NCBI GenBank assembly: GCA_018208355.1
Contig: CP062796.1
Span: 173,217 to 237,216 of the forward strand
Direction: 5' to 3'
From: Candidatus Fermentithermobacillus carboniphilus
Lineage (GTDB): Bacteria; Bacillota; Sulfobacillia; Fermentithermobacillales; Fermentithermobacillaceae
DNA length: 64,000 nt
A model generated the notes under the pieces. The model saw only the letters and a program-made list of their open reading frames with translations. It searched no databases and was not told the origin of the DNA. A program made the position numbers and the translations under genes. The stretch's first letter is position 1. Each line of letters begins with the position of its first letter. This document shows, in pieces, positions 7,541 to 15,584 of the stretch.

Positions 7541-9658
7541 TCACATAGCAAGCTTAACCTTGACGTCAAGCGCGCTCAAGCCCTTAGGATACGCAAATAC
7601 GGGGTTAATATCCAGCTCTACGATCTCCGGGAAGTCTCTGCAGAGCTGAGCGACCCTCGCTATCGCCTCGGCGAGAGCCGGGATGTCGTCAGGCTCTTGA
7701 CCCCTGAACCCCTTGAGGATCGTGTAAGCCTTGGTTTCCGAGATCATCTCCATGATTTCTTTTTTGGTAATCCCGGAAGCGAGCCTGAACGCTGCATCTT
7801 TAAGGAGGTTAACCAGGATACCGCCGGAACCGAAGGCGATCATCGGGCCAAAGGTCGGGTCTTTGACCATTCCGATGATGAGTTCGTCGCCCTTGGGCAT
7901 CATCTTCTGGACTTCTACTCCGTATATCCTGGCATCTTTCACGGCTTTCCTGGAATTCTCCATAATCGACTCGAAAGCGGCCCGAACTTCTTCCGCTGAT
8001 TTGAGCCCGACTTTGACTCCACCTACATCAGTCTTATGCATGATGTCGGGCGAAGCTATCTTGAGAACGACGGGGTAGCCCATGTCCTCGGCAAATTTCT
8101 GTGCTTCGTCCGCGGTCGTGGCGAGTCTGGAGGGAGCAGCGGGGATCTTGTACGCTTCAGCCACAGACGCAGCTTCGGGACCCAAAAGGAGGTTCCTGCC
8201 GTCTTTCTTGACCTTTTCGAATATCGATTTCACTTGTTCTCTATCGACATCGGTGAAGACCCACTCATCGCCATCTTCCAAAGCTCTCCTGAGTTCGCCG
8301 AACCTCACCATGCCGCGAAGGGTGGCGACCGCCGGTTCGGGGAAAGGATAAGTCGGGATGCCGTTGGCGTTCAGATAGTTGACACCCGCCTCTACAGCAG
8401 CCCCACCAATGAAGGAGGCGACAAACGCCTTATCAGGATTGGCCTTGGAAGCTTCTACTGTTACTTCGGCAGCCTTCTGGATGTCCAGCACTGCAGTGGG
8501 GCTCAGAAGGACCGTCACGGCATCCACGTTGGGATCTTTGACCACCGTATCAAGGGCTATCTTGTACCTATCGTGATGAGCGTCACCGACGACGTCCACG
8601 GGGTTGTGGATGTTGGCTGTCGGCGGGAGCTTCTCTTTTAGTTCAGCCAGGGTTTCCGGGGTAAACCTCGACATCTCTAAGCCGCTCAGTTCAACCGCGT
8701 CTGACGTAACTATGCCTGGGCCTCCGGAGTTGGTCACAATTACGACTTTCCTGCCCTTAGGGATCGGCTGAGTGGTGAAAGCAATAGCCAAGTCAAAGAG
8801 CTCAGTCATGGTCGATGCTCTCAAAACCCCGGCGTGGCGGAAAGCGGCATCGTAAGCGGCGTTTGAACCCGCAAGAGCTCCCGTGTGCGATGAAGCGGCC
8901 TTGGCTCCTGCTGCGCTGACTCCGGCCTTGAGGACGATCACGGGGACCTTCTTGGTAGCCTTCTTGGCGGCTTCAATGAACCTTGGCCCATTGACGACGT
9001 CCTCAAGGTAGAGACATATTACCTTGGTATTGGGGTCTTCTGCCGCGTTTTCGATGAAGTCGGCCTCATTGAGATCCGCTTTGTTCCCGATGCTTATAAA
9101 CTGGCTGAAGCCCAGACCTCTCTTGAGGCTCCAGTCGAGGATCGCCACACACAGGGCACCGCTCTGGGATATGAACGCGATGTTGCCCTTAAGGGCGAAA
9201 TTCTTAGCAAAAGTGGCGTTGAACGGGGTATGAGTATCCATGACCCCCAGGCAGTTGGGGCCAACGATCCTCATGCCGTATCTTCTGGCAGTCTCGACGA
9301 GTTTGTTCTCGAGCTCCCGGCCCTCTTTACCCACTTCTTTGAAGCCGGCCGTAATCACTATGAGATGCTTCACGCCGGCCTGTCCACAGTCTTCCGCAAC
9401 AGGAAGAACTGCAGCCGCGGGAACACAGAGGACAGCAACATCGATGGGTTTTCCCACATCGCGCACTGTGGGATATGCTTTGTACCCCGCAATCTCCTGC
9501 TCTTTGGGGTTTATGGGGTAGATCTCTCCCTTGAACCCGCTGGATTTTATGTTCTCGATGACTGCGTACCCAATTTTGCCTGGCGTCTTCGAGGCGCCGA
9601 TGACGGCAACTGACTCGGGTCGCGTGAGGGATCTTAAGTCGTTCATGATAAAGTGCAC
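7541..9658 (-). CDS. ADP-forming acyl-CoA synthetase (fused alpha and beta subunits)
   Basis: An NDP-forming acyl-CoA synthetase, converting acyl-CoA, ADP and phosphate to acid, CoA and ATP (or the reverse); common in peptide-fermenting anaerobes. The N-terminal CoA-binding domain has SVAVIGASKTPGKIGY. The succinyl-CoA ligase-like part includes GPNCLGV and ISQSGAL, with phosphohistidine candidate SSHTGALAG near residue 260. The C-terminal ATP-grasp domain follows from about 480. 705 residues is normal for the fused form. Ribosome site GGAGG lies only 3 bases before the GTG at 9658 and 15 before the ATG at 9646, so the start is uncertain by four codons. Confidence 0.93.
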   Translation of the reverse strand: MHFIMNDLRSLTRPESVAVIGASKTPGKIGYAVIENIKSSGFKGEIYPINPKEQEIAGYKAYPTVRDVGKPIDVAVLCVPAAAVLPVAEDCGQAGVKHLIVITAGFKEVGKEGRELENKLVETARRYGMRIVGPNCLGVMDTHTPFNATFAKNFALKGNIAFISQSGALCVAILDWSLKRGLGFSQFISIGNKADLNEADFIENAAEDPNTKVICLYLEDVVNGPRFIEAAKKATKKVPVIVLKAGVSAAGAKAASSHTGALAGSNAAYDAAFRHAGVLRASTMTELFDLAIAFTTQPIPKGRKVVIVTNSGGPGIVTSDAVELSGLEMSRFTPETLAELKEKLPPTANIHNPVDVVGDAHHDRYKIALDTVVKDPNVDAVTVLLSPTAVLDIQKAAEVTVEASKANPDKAFVASFIGGAAVEAGVNYLNANGIPTYPFPEPAVATLRGMVRFGELRRALEDGDEWVFTDVDREQVKSIFEKVKKDGRNLLLGPEAASVAEAYKIPAAPSRLATTADEAQKFAEDMGYPVVLKIASPDIMHKTDVGGVKVGLKSAEEVRAAFESIMENSRKAVKDARIYGVEVQKMMPKGDELIIGMVKDPTFGPMIAFGSGGILVNLLKDAAFRLASGITKKEIMEMISETKAYTILKGFRGQEPDDIPALAEAIARVAQLCRDFPEIVELDINPVFAYPKGLSALDVKVKLAM

Positions 9659-9810
9659 CTACCTCCAGGAAAATTGCGTCGACGAGAAATCACCAGAGGT
9701 AAGTCTAACACAAGTTTCATTTTGGCGTAAACAAAACGGAAATCAAGAAGGAAAACTATTCCTCTCTGAGAATATGTAAGTAAATGGCATACATGGGAGT
9801 GTGAGTCACT

Positions 9811-10644
9811 ATGGCGGAACCCATCGTGGGTGAGCTTTCCAAGGACCTTCAATGGGTTGACGTCTCAGAGAGATTGGGACTGGCCCACACCCAATTGAGA
9901 TACATAAGGAACCGGTTCGGGCCGGTCCTCGGATTGTCCACTCCGAACAAGGTGCCTGAGTCGATGCTTGGTGCGATTTCGTTCATCGCCGCAGCCATGG
10001 AACGGGGCGTCCCGGACGACGAAATCGAAAAACGCCTGAAAGAGGCCAAAACCCATGGGTGGCCCGAAGACGTCCTGATGCGCATGGAGAGCCTGGAGGC
10101 CGCGACAGCCACAGATCTAATATTGCCCGAAACCGACCCCCGGGAGCTCGACCGGACCGGGAGGTCTTCGGCAAGGGACGGCATCTACGTTGAGTTCCCC
10201 GCGGGGGGAAATTCAAAAGCAAGGTATGAAATCTTTCCGGAAGAGATCTGCGAGAAACTCAGGTACTACCCGGAAATGCCCGAAACAGTCGATTGCGAGG
10301 CCCACCCGGTCCAGACAGGCGGGCTTGTGCAGGAGCAGTACCAGGTGACACCCGAAAGTGCTTTACCTTGTTCTTCGCGACCGTCTGCCCAAATACCTCC
10401 CGAAACGGTAGTCGTACCTCAGGGTTCAGGAAAGGACGCTTCCGTCCGTGAAATGGTACTTGATCTGAGGCGCGAGATCTGCACGTACGCGGTATCCCAG
10501 CGGGAGGAAATCCAGCGGCTCCAGCAGGTCGTGAGGAAACTGACGCAGGAAGTGAGAGAACTTCGTTACGCTCTCATCCTGTCATCTTCCCGGAAAGACA
10601 GAAAGCGCAGGTGTAATGGCTTGTCAAGGCTTCTTTCTGGATAA
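9811..10644 (+). CDS. MerR-like helix-turn-helix protein with C-terminal coiled coil
   Basis: The N-terminal 70 residues resemble a MerR-type winged helix (VDVSERLGLAHTQLRYIRNRFG, residues about 16-37). A variable, proline- and glutamate-rich middle follows, then a predicted coiled coil near residues 210-255 (VLDLRREICTYAVSQREEIQ) and a basic tail. The layout is similar to RacA, the chromosome-anchoring protein of sporulating Bacillus, and to some phage regulators, but sequence evidence is limited to the fold pattern. It is transcribed away from the synthetase gene. Its 3' end overlaps the ttcA-like gene by 21 bases in convergent orientation. Confidence 0.7.
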   Translation: MAEPIVGELSKDLQWVDVSERLGLAHTQLRYIRNRFGPVLGLSTPNKVPESMLGAISFIAAAMERGVPDDEIEKRLKEAKTHGWPEDVLMRMESLEAATATDLILPETDPRELDRTGRSSARDGIYVEFPAGGNSKARYEIFPEEICEKLRYYPEMPETVDCEAHPVQTGGLVQEQYQVTPESALPCSSRPSAQIPPETVVVPQGSGKDASVREMVLDLRREICTYAVSQREEIQRLQQVVRKLTQEVRELRYALILSSSRKDRKRRCNGLSRLLSG

Positions 10645-11382
10645 AGGAAGAGGCGAGCTCAACGCCCACAGGTCCCTGAGGACTCCTCGCATCTGATTCC
10701 GGAAGCCGGGTATCTCTTGGGCGAGGGTCGAAACGAGTTTTTTCATTTCCTGGCGACAGGTCGTGCCTGCTACGGGACACTTTGACGGTATGACCGGGAG
10801 GTCGAGGTCCTGCGAAGCCTTTATGATCTTCTGCTCCTCAATGTACACGAGGGGCCGAATGACCTCAACCTGTCGCCTGGTAAGGTAAGTCTTGGGTTGA
10901 AAACACCTGAGACTTCCCTGGTAGAACATGTTCAGGAAGAGGGTCTCGATGGCGTCGTCGAGGTGGTGGGCGAGCGCAACCTTCTTAAAGCCGAGCTCGC
11001 TGGCTGTCTTGTACAAGGCACCTCTTCTGAGGTTGGCGCACAGGGAACACGCAGTTTTCTTTGTGGGGTACTCGTCAACTATTTTGGCTATGTGACTTTC
11101 GACCACGTGGTACGGTATCTCCAGATCTGACAGAAACCGTTCGATCCTCTGTAATTCGTGCTTTTCAAACCCGGAGGGCTCCCCAGGGTCGACGGTGATG
11201 GCGTGGAGAGAGAATTTGACCGGGGCCCGCTTTCTGATATCGGCAAGAAGCCAGGCCAAAAGAAGGCTGTCCTTGCCCCCGGAAATTCCCAGGAGGACTG
11301 CATCGTTATCCCCGATCAGGCCGAAATCGGAGATAGCTTCTCCTAGAGGACCAAATAGTTCCCGCCCTGGTCGCCTTTTCAA
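10624..11382 (-). CDS. TtcA-family tRNA 2-thiocytidine synthetase-like protein
   Basis: A PP-loop ATPase that adenylates a tRNA base for sulfur transfer. The signature LLGISGGKDSLLLAWLL is near residue 30, and CSLC near 132 is the paired-cysteine motif of the TtcA/TtuA group. A third cysteine region, CPVAGTTCRQEM, is near 220. At about 250 residues it is shorter than E. coli TtcA (311) but typical of Firmicute homologues. The TTG at 11382 is 8 bases from AAGGGG. The in-frame GTG at 11391 lies inside that site, so it is less likely. A sulfur donor (cysteine desulfurase) is encoded divergently next door. Confidence 0.87.
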   Translation of the reverse strand: MKRRPGRELFGPLGEAISDFGLIGDNDAVLLGISGGKDSLLLAWLLADIRKRAPVKFSLHAITVDPGEPSGFEKHELQRIERFLSDLEIPYHVVESHIAKIVDEYPTKKTACSLCANLRRGALYKTASELGFKKVALAHHLDDAIETLFLNMFYQGSLRCFQPKTYLTRRQVEVIRPLVYIEEQKIIKASQDLDLPVIPSKCPVAGTTCRQEMKKLVSTLAQEIPGFRNQMRGVLRDLWALSSPLPLSRKKP

Positions 11383-11664
11383 AGGTACCACCCCTTATGC
11401 CTCAAGAGTCGTTTATCCGGCCACGACCTGAGGTCACCTCGGTTTGCCCGGATGCTTTATCCGCGTCCTCTCTAACTGCAGAGATGGACTCGAGATAACA
11501 TGACGCGACCAACACGGATTGTATACGAAATCGCTGGTTTTTGAACCACCGAGGATGTAGCCGGGGATATGATAGTAAAATACAGAAGAAAGATGATAAG
11601 GCGGGGCGCAAAGGGATGCTTTCTTCCGCCCCACAATAACCCGGAAAACGGAGGGCGGCCATCT

Positions 11665-12891
11665 ATGAACGAAAGAGCAGGAACAGGCGCGCCGCATGGC
11701 GGTCTTGCCGCTGGCGGTGAAGACCGGCTGGTATACATGGATAACTCTTCGACGACCAGGCCCGCCCCTGAAGTCGTTGAAGCCATGAGAAAAGTGCTGG
11801 AGGAAGACTTCGGCAACCCTTCCTCGCTGCACCGGTTGGGTACCGCTTCGTCTCGTATCGTAAGAAACGCTCGGAAAAGCGTCGCTTCTCTCATAGGGGC
11901 CGATGAAACCGAAATAGTATTCACGTCCGGCGGTACTGAAGCCAACAACTGGGCCATATTCGGGACTTTGCGGTCGCTCGGTGACAGGTCGACGCATATT
12001 GTGACCTCAACCGTGGAGCACCCTTCGATAATGGCGACAGTCGAATACTTGAGAGACAGCGGTTATGACGTAACGCTCGTTCCGGTTGACGGGGAGGGGT
12101 TTGTAGATCCCGAAAAAGTGCTTAAGTCTGTCAGGAAAGATACAGCGCTGGTTTCAATCATGCTGGTTCAAAACGAAATCGGCACAGTTGAACCCTGCCG
12201 CGAGATCGGCAGGCTTCTTTCGAGTCTCGGACCCAGGCGACCCCGGTTCCACGTAGATGCGGTCCAAGGTTTCGGGCGCCTCGACATAGACGTAAAAAAG
12301 TGGGGGATAGATCTTTTGAGCATGAGTGCCCACAAGATTCACGGGCCCAAAGGGGTCGGGGCGCTTTACGTGAGACGCGGTCTCAGAATGGGTCCCCTGA
12401 TTTTCGGGGGCGGTCAGGAAGCAGGCCTGCGTTCGGGAACCGAGAACGTTCCCGGGATCGCCGGCATGGGCGCGGCGTGCGAAATGTGGGGGAAAGATAG
12501 GGTGGAGGTGCTGGGGAGACTGGCGGTGCTCAGAAAGAAACTGATCGAGGGGGTACGCGAGGCCTGGCCTGAGGCGGTCCTGCACGGTCCCGAGTCGGCA
12601 AACGTAGCGCCATATATAGTACATTTCTCGTTCCCCGGGTTCCGTGGAGAATCCATCCTCCACGCCCTGGAGAAGCGCGGGGTTTTTGTCTCCACCGGCT
12701 CAGCGTGCTCATCTCACAAGGCCAAGCCCAGTCCCATCATCCTCGCTCTAGGCAGGAGCGAAGAGGAGGCGCTTTCGGCGATCAGGTTCTCCATGTCGCG
12801 GTACACGACGGAAGAGGAAGTGGCAATCACCGTTGAAGCCCTGAAAGAATCCTTGAAAGAGCTGTTGCCGTGGCGAGAAAGCAGAAGATAG
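11665..12891 (+). CDS. Cysteine desulfurase (NifS/IscS type)
   Basis: PLP enzyme that removes sulfur from cysteine for tRNA thiolation or Fe-S assembly. Visible features: YMDNSSTTRPAPEV at the N-terminus, TSGGTEANNW, the PLP lysine in SAHKIHGPKG near residue 218, and the active cysteine in STGSACSSHKAKPS near 345. The ATG at 11665 has GGAGGG 9 bases upstream and gives 408 residues. An open stretch of 32 codons before it has no ribosome site. thiI follows 170 bases downstream, so this enzyme most likely supplies ThiI, as NifZ does in B. subtilis. Confidence 0.95.
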   Translation: MNERAGTGAPHGGLAAGGEDRLVYMDNSSTTRPAPEVVEAMRKVLEEDFGNPSSLHRLGTASSRIVRNARKSVASLIGADETEIVFTSGGTEANNWAIFGTLRSLGDRSTHIVTSTVEHPSIMATVEYLRDSGYDVTLVPVDGEGFVDPEKVLKSVRKDTALVSIMLVQNEIGTVEPCREIGRLLSSLGPRRPRFHVDAVQGFGRLDIDVKKWGIDLLSMSAHKIHGPKGVGALYVRRGLRMGPLIFGGGQEAGLRSGTENVPGIAGMGAACEMWGKDRVEVLGRLAVLRKKLIEGVREAWPEAVLHGPESANVAPYIVHFSFPGFRGESILHALEKRGVFVSTGSACSSHKAKPSPIILALGRSEEEALSAIRFSMSRYTTEEEVAITVEALKESLKELLPWRESRR

Positions 12892-13060
12892 TGGCAATAT
12901 GCTTGCAAAATAGTAGCAACATAGTTTCTGGTAGATAACGTAGGTGTCATACCTTGTTGACGACATCTGACAACGATATCGAAGATGGATTATCCGCTTG
13001 CGAATATTGATTCAGGTAGGATGAGAAAGCTGCACTAAGTACTGCGAGGGGACTTATGCG

Positions 13061-14308
13061 ATGGCAAAGATAGGACAAGCGTTTTTAATACGTTATGGAG
13101 AAATTGCACTCAAAGGGCAGAACCGGAGCGAGTTTGAAAGCGCTTTGGAGCGTCACATAAGGTTTGCCCTCAGGGATATGGAAGGTTCTTCGACATGGAA
13201 GGCTCACGGAAGATTTTACGTTGAGGGTGTGCCTGAGGAGCACTCGGCAGAAGCCATTGAAAGGCTCTCGAAACTGCCAGGCGTAGTCTCGGTGAGTCCC
13301 GCTTTGAAAGCGGAGAACCGTATACAAGATATCAAGGATGCGTGTATCCGAGCGGTGAGCGCTGCGGCTGGAAACCTCCGAGAAGGAACGGTAACCGGGG
13401 AGGTGGTAACTGGGGCGAGAGATGAGCTAACTGTACGGCGAAAACCTACTTTCAAAATCGATGTCAGGCGCTCGGATAAGAGATTCCCGCTCACATCCCC
13501 AGAACTCAACCAAGAGTTGGGGGCCGCGGTTTTGAGGGCTGTGCGAGGGATTGCCGTGGACGTACACAACCCCGATATTTGGCTGAAGGTCGAGGTAAGG
13601 GATGTTGGAACATTCGTCTACTGGCAGGAGGTCCCGGGTCCAGGAGGGTTACCCCTGGGTGTATCGGGTAAGGGTATTCTCCTGCTTTCGGGGGGGATAG
13701 ACAGCCCCGTGGCCGGATACCTGGCCATAAAGAGGGGAGTAAGCATCGATGCCCTCCATTTCTGGAGTTTTCCTATAACTGGGGAGAGAGCCCGCGATAA
13801 GGTCGTTGAAATTTGTAAGATACTGAGGAACTATAACCCATTCCTCAATCTTTACATCGCGCCTTTCACCAAGATCCAAACAGCCATACTGGAGAAATGC
13901 CCCGAGAGGTTCAGGGTAACGGTGATGCGCCGCATGATGATGCGGGTTGCCTCGCGCCTGGCGGAAAAACAACATGCGCTGGCCATATTCACCGGCGAGA
14001 ACCTGGGGCAGGTGGCGAGCCAGACTCTCGAGAGCCTAAGGGTCATTGAGGACGCCTCGGCCTATCCGGTGATTAGACCTTTGATCTGTTTCGACAAACA
14101 GGAAACCGTTAAACTGGCCAAGGAAATCGGGACTTATGAGACATCATGCCTCCCCTATGAAGACTGCTGCACGGTGTTCGTGCCAAAGCACCCGGTGACC
14201 AAACCCAAGCTCGACCAAGTGCTCGAGGCAGAGAAAGACTTGGATATCCCCGGGTTGGTCGCCGAGTGCGTTGACGGGATAGAGAAGTTCCCGATTGACG
14301 AGAGTTGA
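13061..14308 (+). CDS. thiI: tRNA 4-thiouridine synthase ThiI
   Basis: Makes s4U8 in tRNA and can pass sulfur to thiamin synthesis. The 415 residues contain an N-terminal ferredoxin-like/THUMP region (to about 165), then the PP-loop LLLSGGIDSPVAGYLA near 200 and the conserved CLPYEDCCTVFVPKHP near 365. There is no C-terminal rhodanese domain, the usual state in Firmicutes, where the desulfurase works directly on ThiI. ATG at 13061 with GAGGGGA upstream. A possible weak promoter (TTGTTG-17-TATCGA) lies in the 169-base gap before it. Confidence 0.97.
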   Translation: MAKIGQAFLIRYGEIALKGQNRSEFESALERHIRFALRDMEGSSTWKAHGRFYVEGVPEEHSAEAIERLSKLPGVVSVSPALKAENRIQDIKDACIRAVSAAAGNLREGTVTGEVVTGARDELTVRRKPTFKIDVRRSDKRFPLTSPELNQELGAAVLRAVRGIAVDVHNPDIWLKVEVRDVGTFVYWQEVPGPGGLPLGVSGKGILLLSGGIDSPVAGYLAIKRGVSIDALHFWSFPITGERARDKVVEICKILRNYNPFLNLYIAPFTKIQTAILEKCPERFRVTVMRRMMMRVASRLAEKQHALAIFTGENLGQVASQTLESLRVIEDASAYPVIRPLICFDKQETVKLAKEIGTYETSCLPYEDCCTVFVPKHPVTKPKLDQVLEAEKDLDIPGLVAECVDGIEKFPIDES

Positions 14309-14334
14309 CCCAGGGCGAGGGTCTCTTGACACTG

Positions 14335-14367
14335 ACTCCCGGCCAGGATGAGTTCGTGGCCGGGAGT
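14335..14367 (+). terminator. hairpin after thiI (possible terminator)
   Basis: A perfect 11-bp stem ACTCCCGGCCA / TGGCCGGGAGT around an 11-base loop, 27 bases after the thiI stop. It is followed by GGTTATTGG rather than a T-run, so intrinsic termination would be weak. Confidence 0.5.
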
Positions 14368-14472
14368 GGTTATTGGTGGGGGTTGACGTTTGCGTCGATG
14401 GGTCGAGTACGCATGTCTTGTGGGACTTAAGACTTGAAATTAGGACTTTGGCCTCATTTTCATGTGTGCCGC

Positions 14473-14500
14473 TGAATCCGTCCCTCCCGGCTTTCGATAG
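14473..14500 (+). promoter_or_regulatory. candidate sigma-D (flagellar) promoter of the flagellin gene
   Basis: TGAA (14473-14476), a 17-base spacer and TCGATAG (14494-14500) approximate the sigma-D pattern TAAA-N15/16-CCGATAT. The spacing is one base long and two positions differ, so this is tentative. No better match was seen in the 307-base gap. Confidence 0.3.
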
Positions 14501-14571
14501 CTATGTCGGGAGTCAAACCAGGACTTATCCACGGTTCCTCGGAGGCGCCCCGTAGGAAGGGTAAGTCAAGA

Positions 14572-14607
14572 CCCGCAAGGATGCGGGACCAAAATCTACA
14601 GGGAGGT
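14572..14607 (+). promoter_or_regulatory. two candidate CsrA-binding sites in the flagellin leader
   Basis: Site 1 is a hairpin CCCGC (14572-14576), loop AAGGAT, GCGGG (14583-14587), presenting GGA in a six-base loop. Site 2 is CTACAGGGAGGT (14596-14607), which contains the ribosome-binding site and closely matches the CsrA consensus RUACARGGAUGU. In B. subtilis hag the same pair, one hairpin and one on the Shine-Dalgarno, lets CsrA block flagellin translation until FliW sequesters it. csrA and fliW are not in this window. Confidence 0.6.
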
Positions 14608-14615
14608 AGAATGAG

Positions 14616-15425
14616 TTGAGGATCAACACCAACATAAGCGCGTTGAACGCGTGGAAGAACCTAACGGTGACTGACAGTCTCATGGCCAAGTCTTTGGAAA
14701 AACTGTCTTCAGGGTACCGTATCAACAGGGCAGCCGACGATGCCGCAGGGCTCGCTATCTCGGAAAAGATGAGAGCTCAGATATCTGGTCTGAGACAGGC
14801 TACCAGGAACGCCCAAGATGGGATTTCCCTAATCCAAACTGCTGAAGGTGCCCTCAATGAAACACACAGCATCCTCCAAAGGATTAGGGAACTAGCCGTG
14901 CAGGCTTCGAGCAGTGCAGTGACTACGGAAGACAGGGATGCCATAGGAAAAGAAATAACCAACCTGATCCAGGAAGTTGATCGCATTGCCACGACAACGG
15001 AGTTTAACACTAAGAAGCTGCTTGATGGTAGCCTGAACGCTGAGATCCTAATTGGAGCCAACTGTGGTCAGAGCATCACTTTCGACATCAAGGGTATGAC
15101 ATCAACTGCCCTTGGCATAAATGCGATCACGGTGTCGGATGTCAACGGCGCCATGTCCGCCATCGCCACACTGGACAATGCCATAAAACTGGTCTCTCAG
15201 GAACGCGCCAATCTGGGTGCTCTGCAGAATCGCCTAGAACATACGATCAACAATCTGAATACCGCCGCTGAGAACTTGGCGGCTGCCGAGTCTCGTATCC
15301 GCGACGTCGACATGGCGCTAGAAATGGCTAACTTTACGAGACACCAGATTCTCCTCCAAGCCGGAACCGCCATGTTGGCACAAGCAAACGTTAGACCGCA
15401 AAGCGTGCTAAAACTTCTGGGGTAA
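14616..15425 (+). CDS. hag: Flagellin
   Basis: Filament subunit of 269 residues, a short flagellin with only the conserved D0/D1 ends: MRINTNISALNAWKNL and SSGYRINRAADDAAGLAISE at the N-terminus, and AESRIRDVDMALEMANFTRH with the terminal LKLLG at the C-terminus. The central domain is reduced to about 70 residues. One cysteine (GANCGQ) is unusual for a flagellin. The start is TTG at 14616, 8 bases after GGGAGGT. An out-of-frame ATG-AGT-TGA at 14611 overlaps the start. A terminator follows at 15505. Confidence 0.97.
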   Translation: MRINTNISALNAWKNLTVTDSLMAKSLEKLSSGYRINRAADDAAGLAISEKMRAQISGLRQATRNAQDGISLIQTAEGALNETHSILQRIRELAVQASSSAVTTEDRDAIGKEITNLIQEVDRIATTTEFNTKKLLDGSLNAEILIGANCGQSITFDIKGMTSTALGINAITVSDVNGAMSAIATLDNAIKLVSQERANLGALQNRLEHTINNLNTAAENLAAAESRIRDVDMALEMANFTRHQILLQAGTAMLAQANVRPQSVLKLLG

Positions 15426-15504
15426 AGTACTGACGGCAGAGATACGGGTTCTGATTCGAGGTTCGACTTCCATCAAGATTAAGGAAGTAGTTAGAAGAAC
15501 GAAA

Positions 15505-15539
15505 CCGGGGCCTGAACAAGGCCCCGGCGTGTTTTGTTT
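15505..15539 (+). terminator. Rho-independent terminator of the flagellin gene
   Basis: A perfect 9-bp stem CCGGGGCCT / AGGCCCCGG with loop GAACA, followed by CGTGTTTTGTTT. It lies 80 bases after the flagellin stop and before the convergent glycosyltransferase gene. Confidence 0.9.
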
Positions 15540-15584
15540 ACCGAGGGACGGGCAAGTATGGCGACGGTCATCGTTATGTTATGG

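Noticed and set aside
8036..8641. A 201-codon plus-strand frame within the acyl-CoA synthetase gene
   Set aside because: Antisense of conserved enzyme sequence; composition unlike a real protein.
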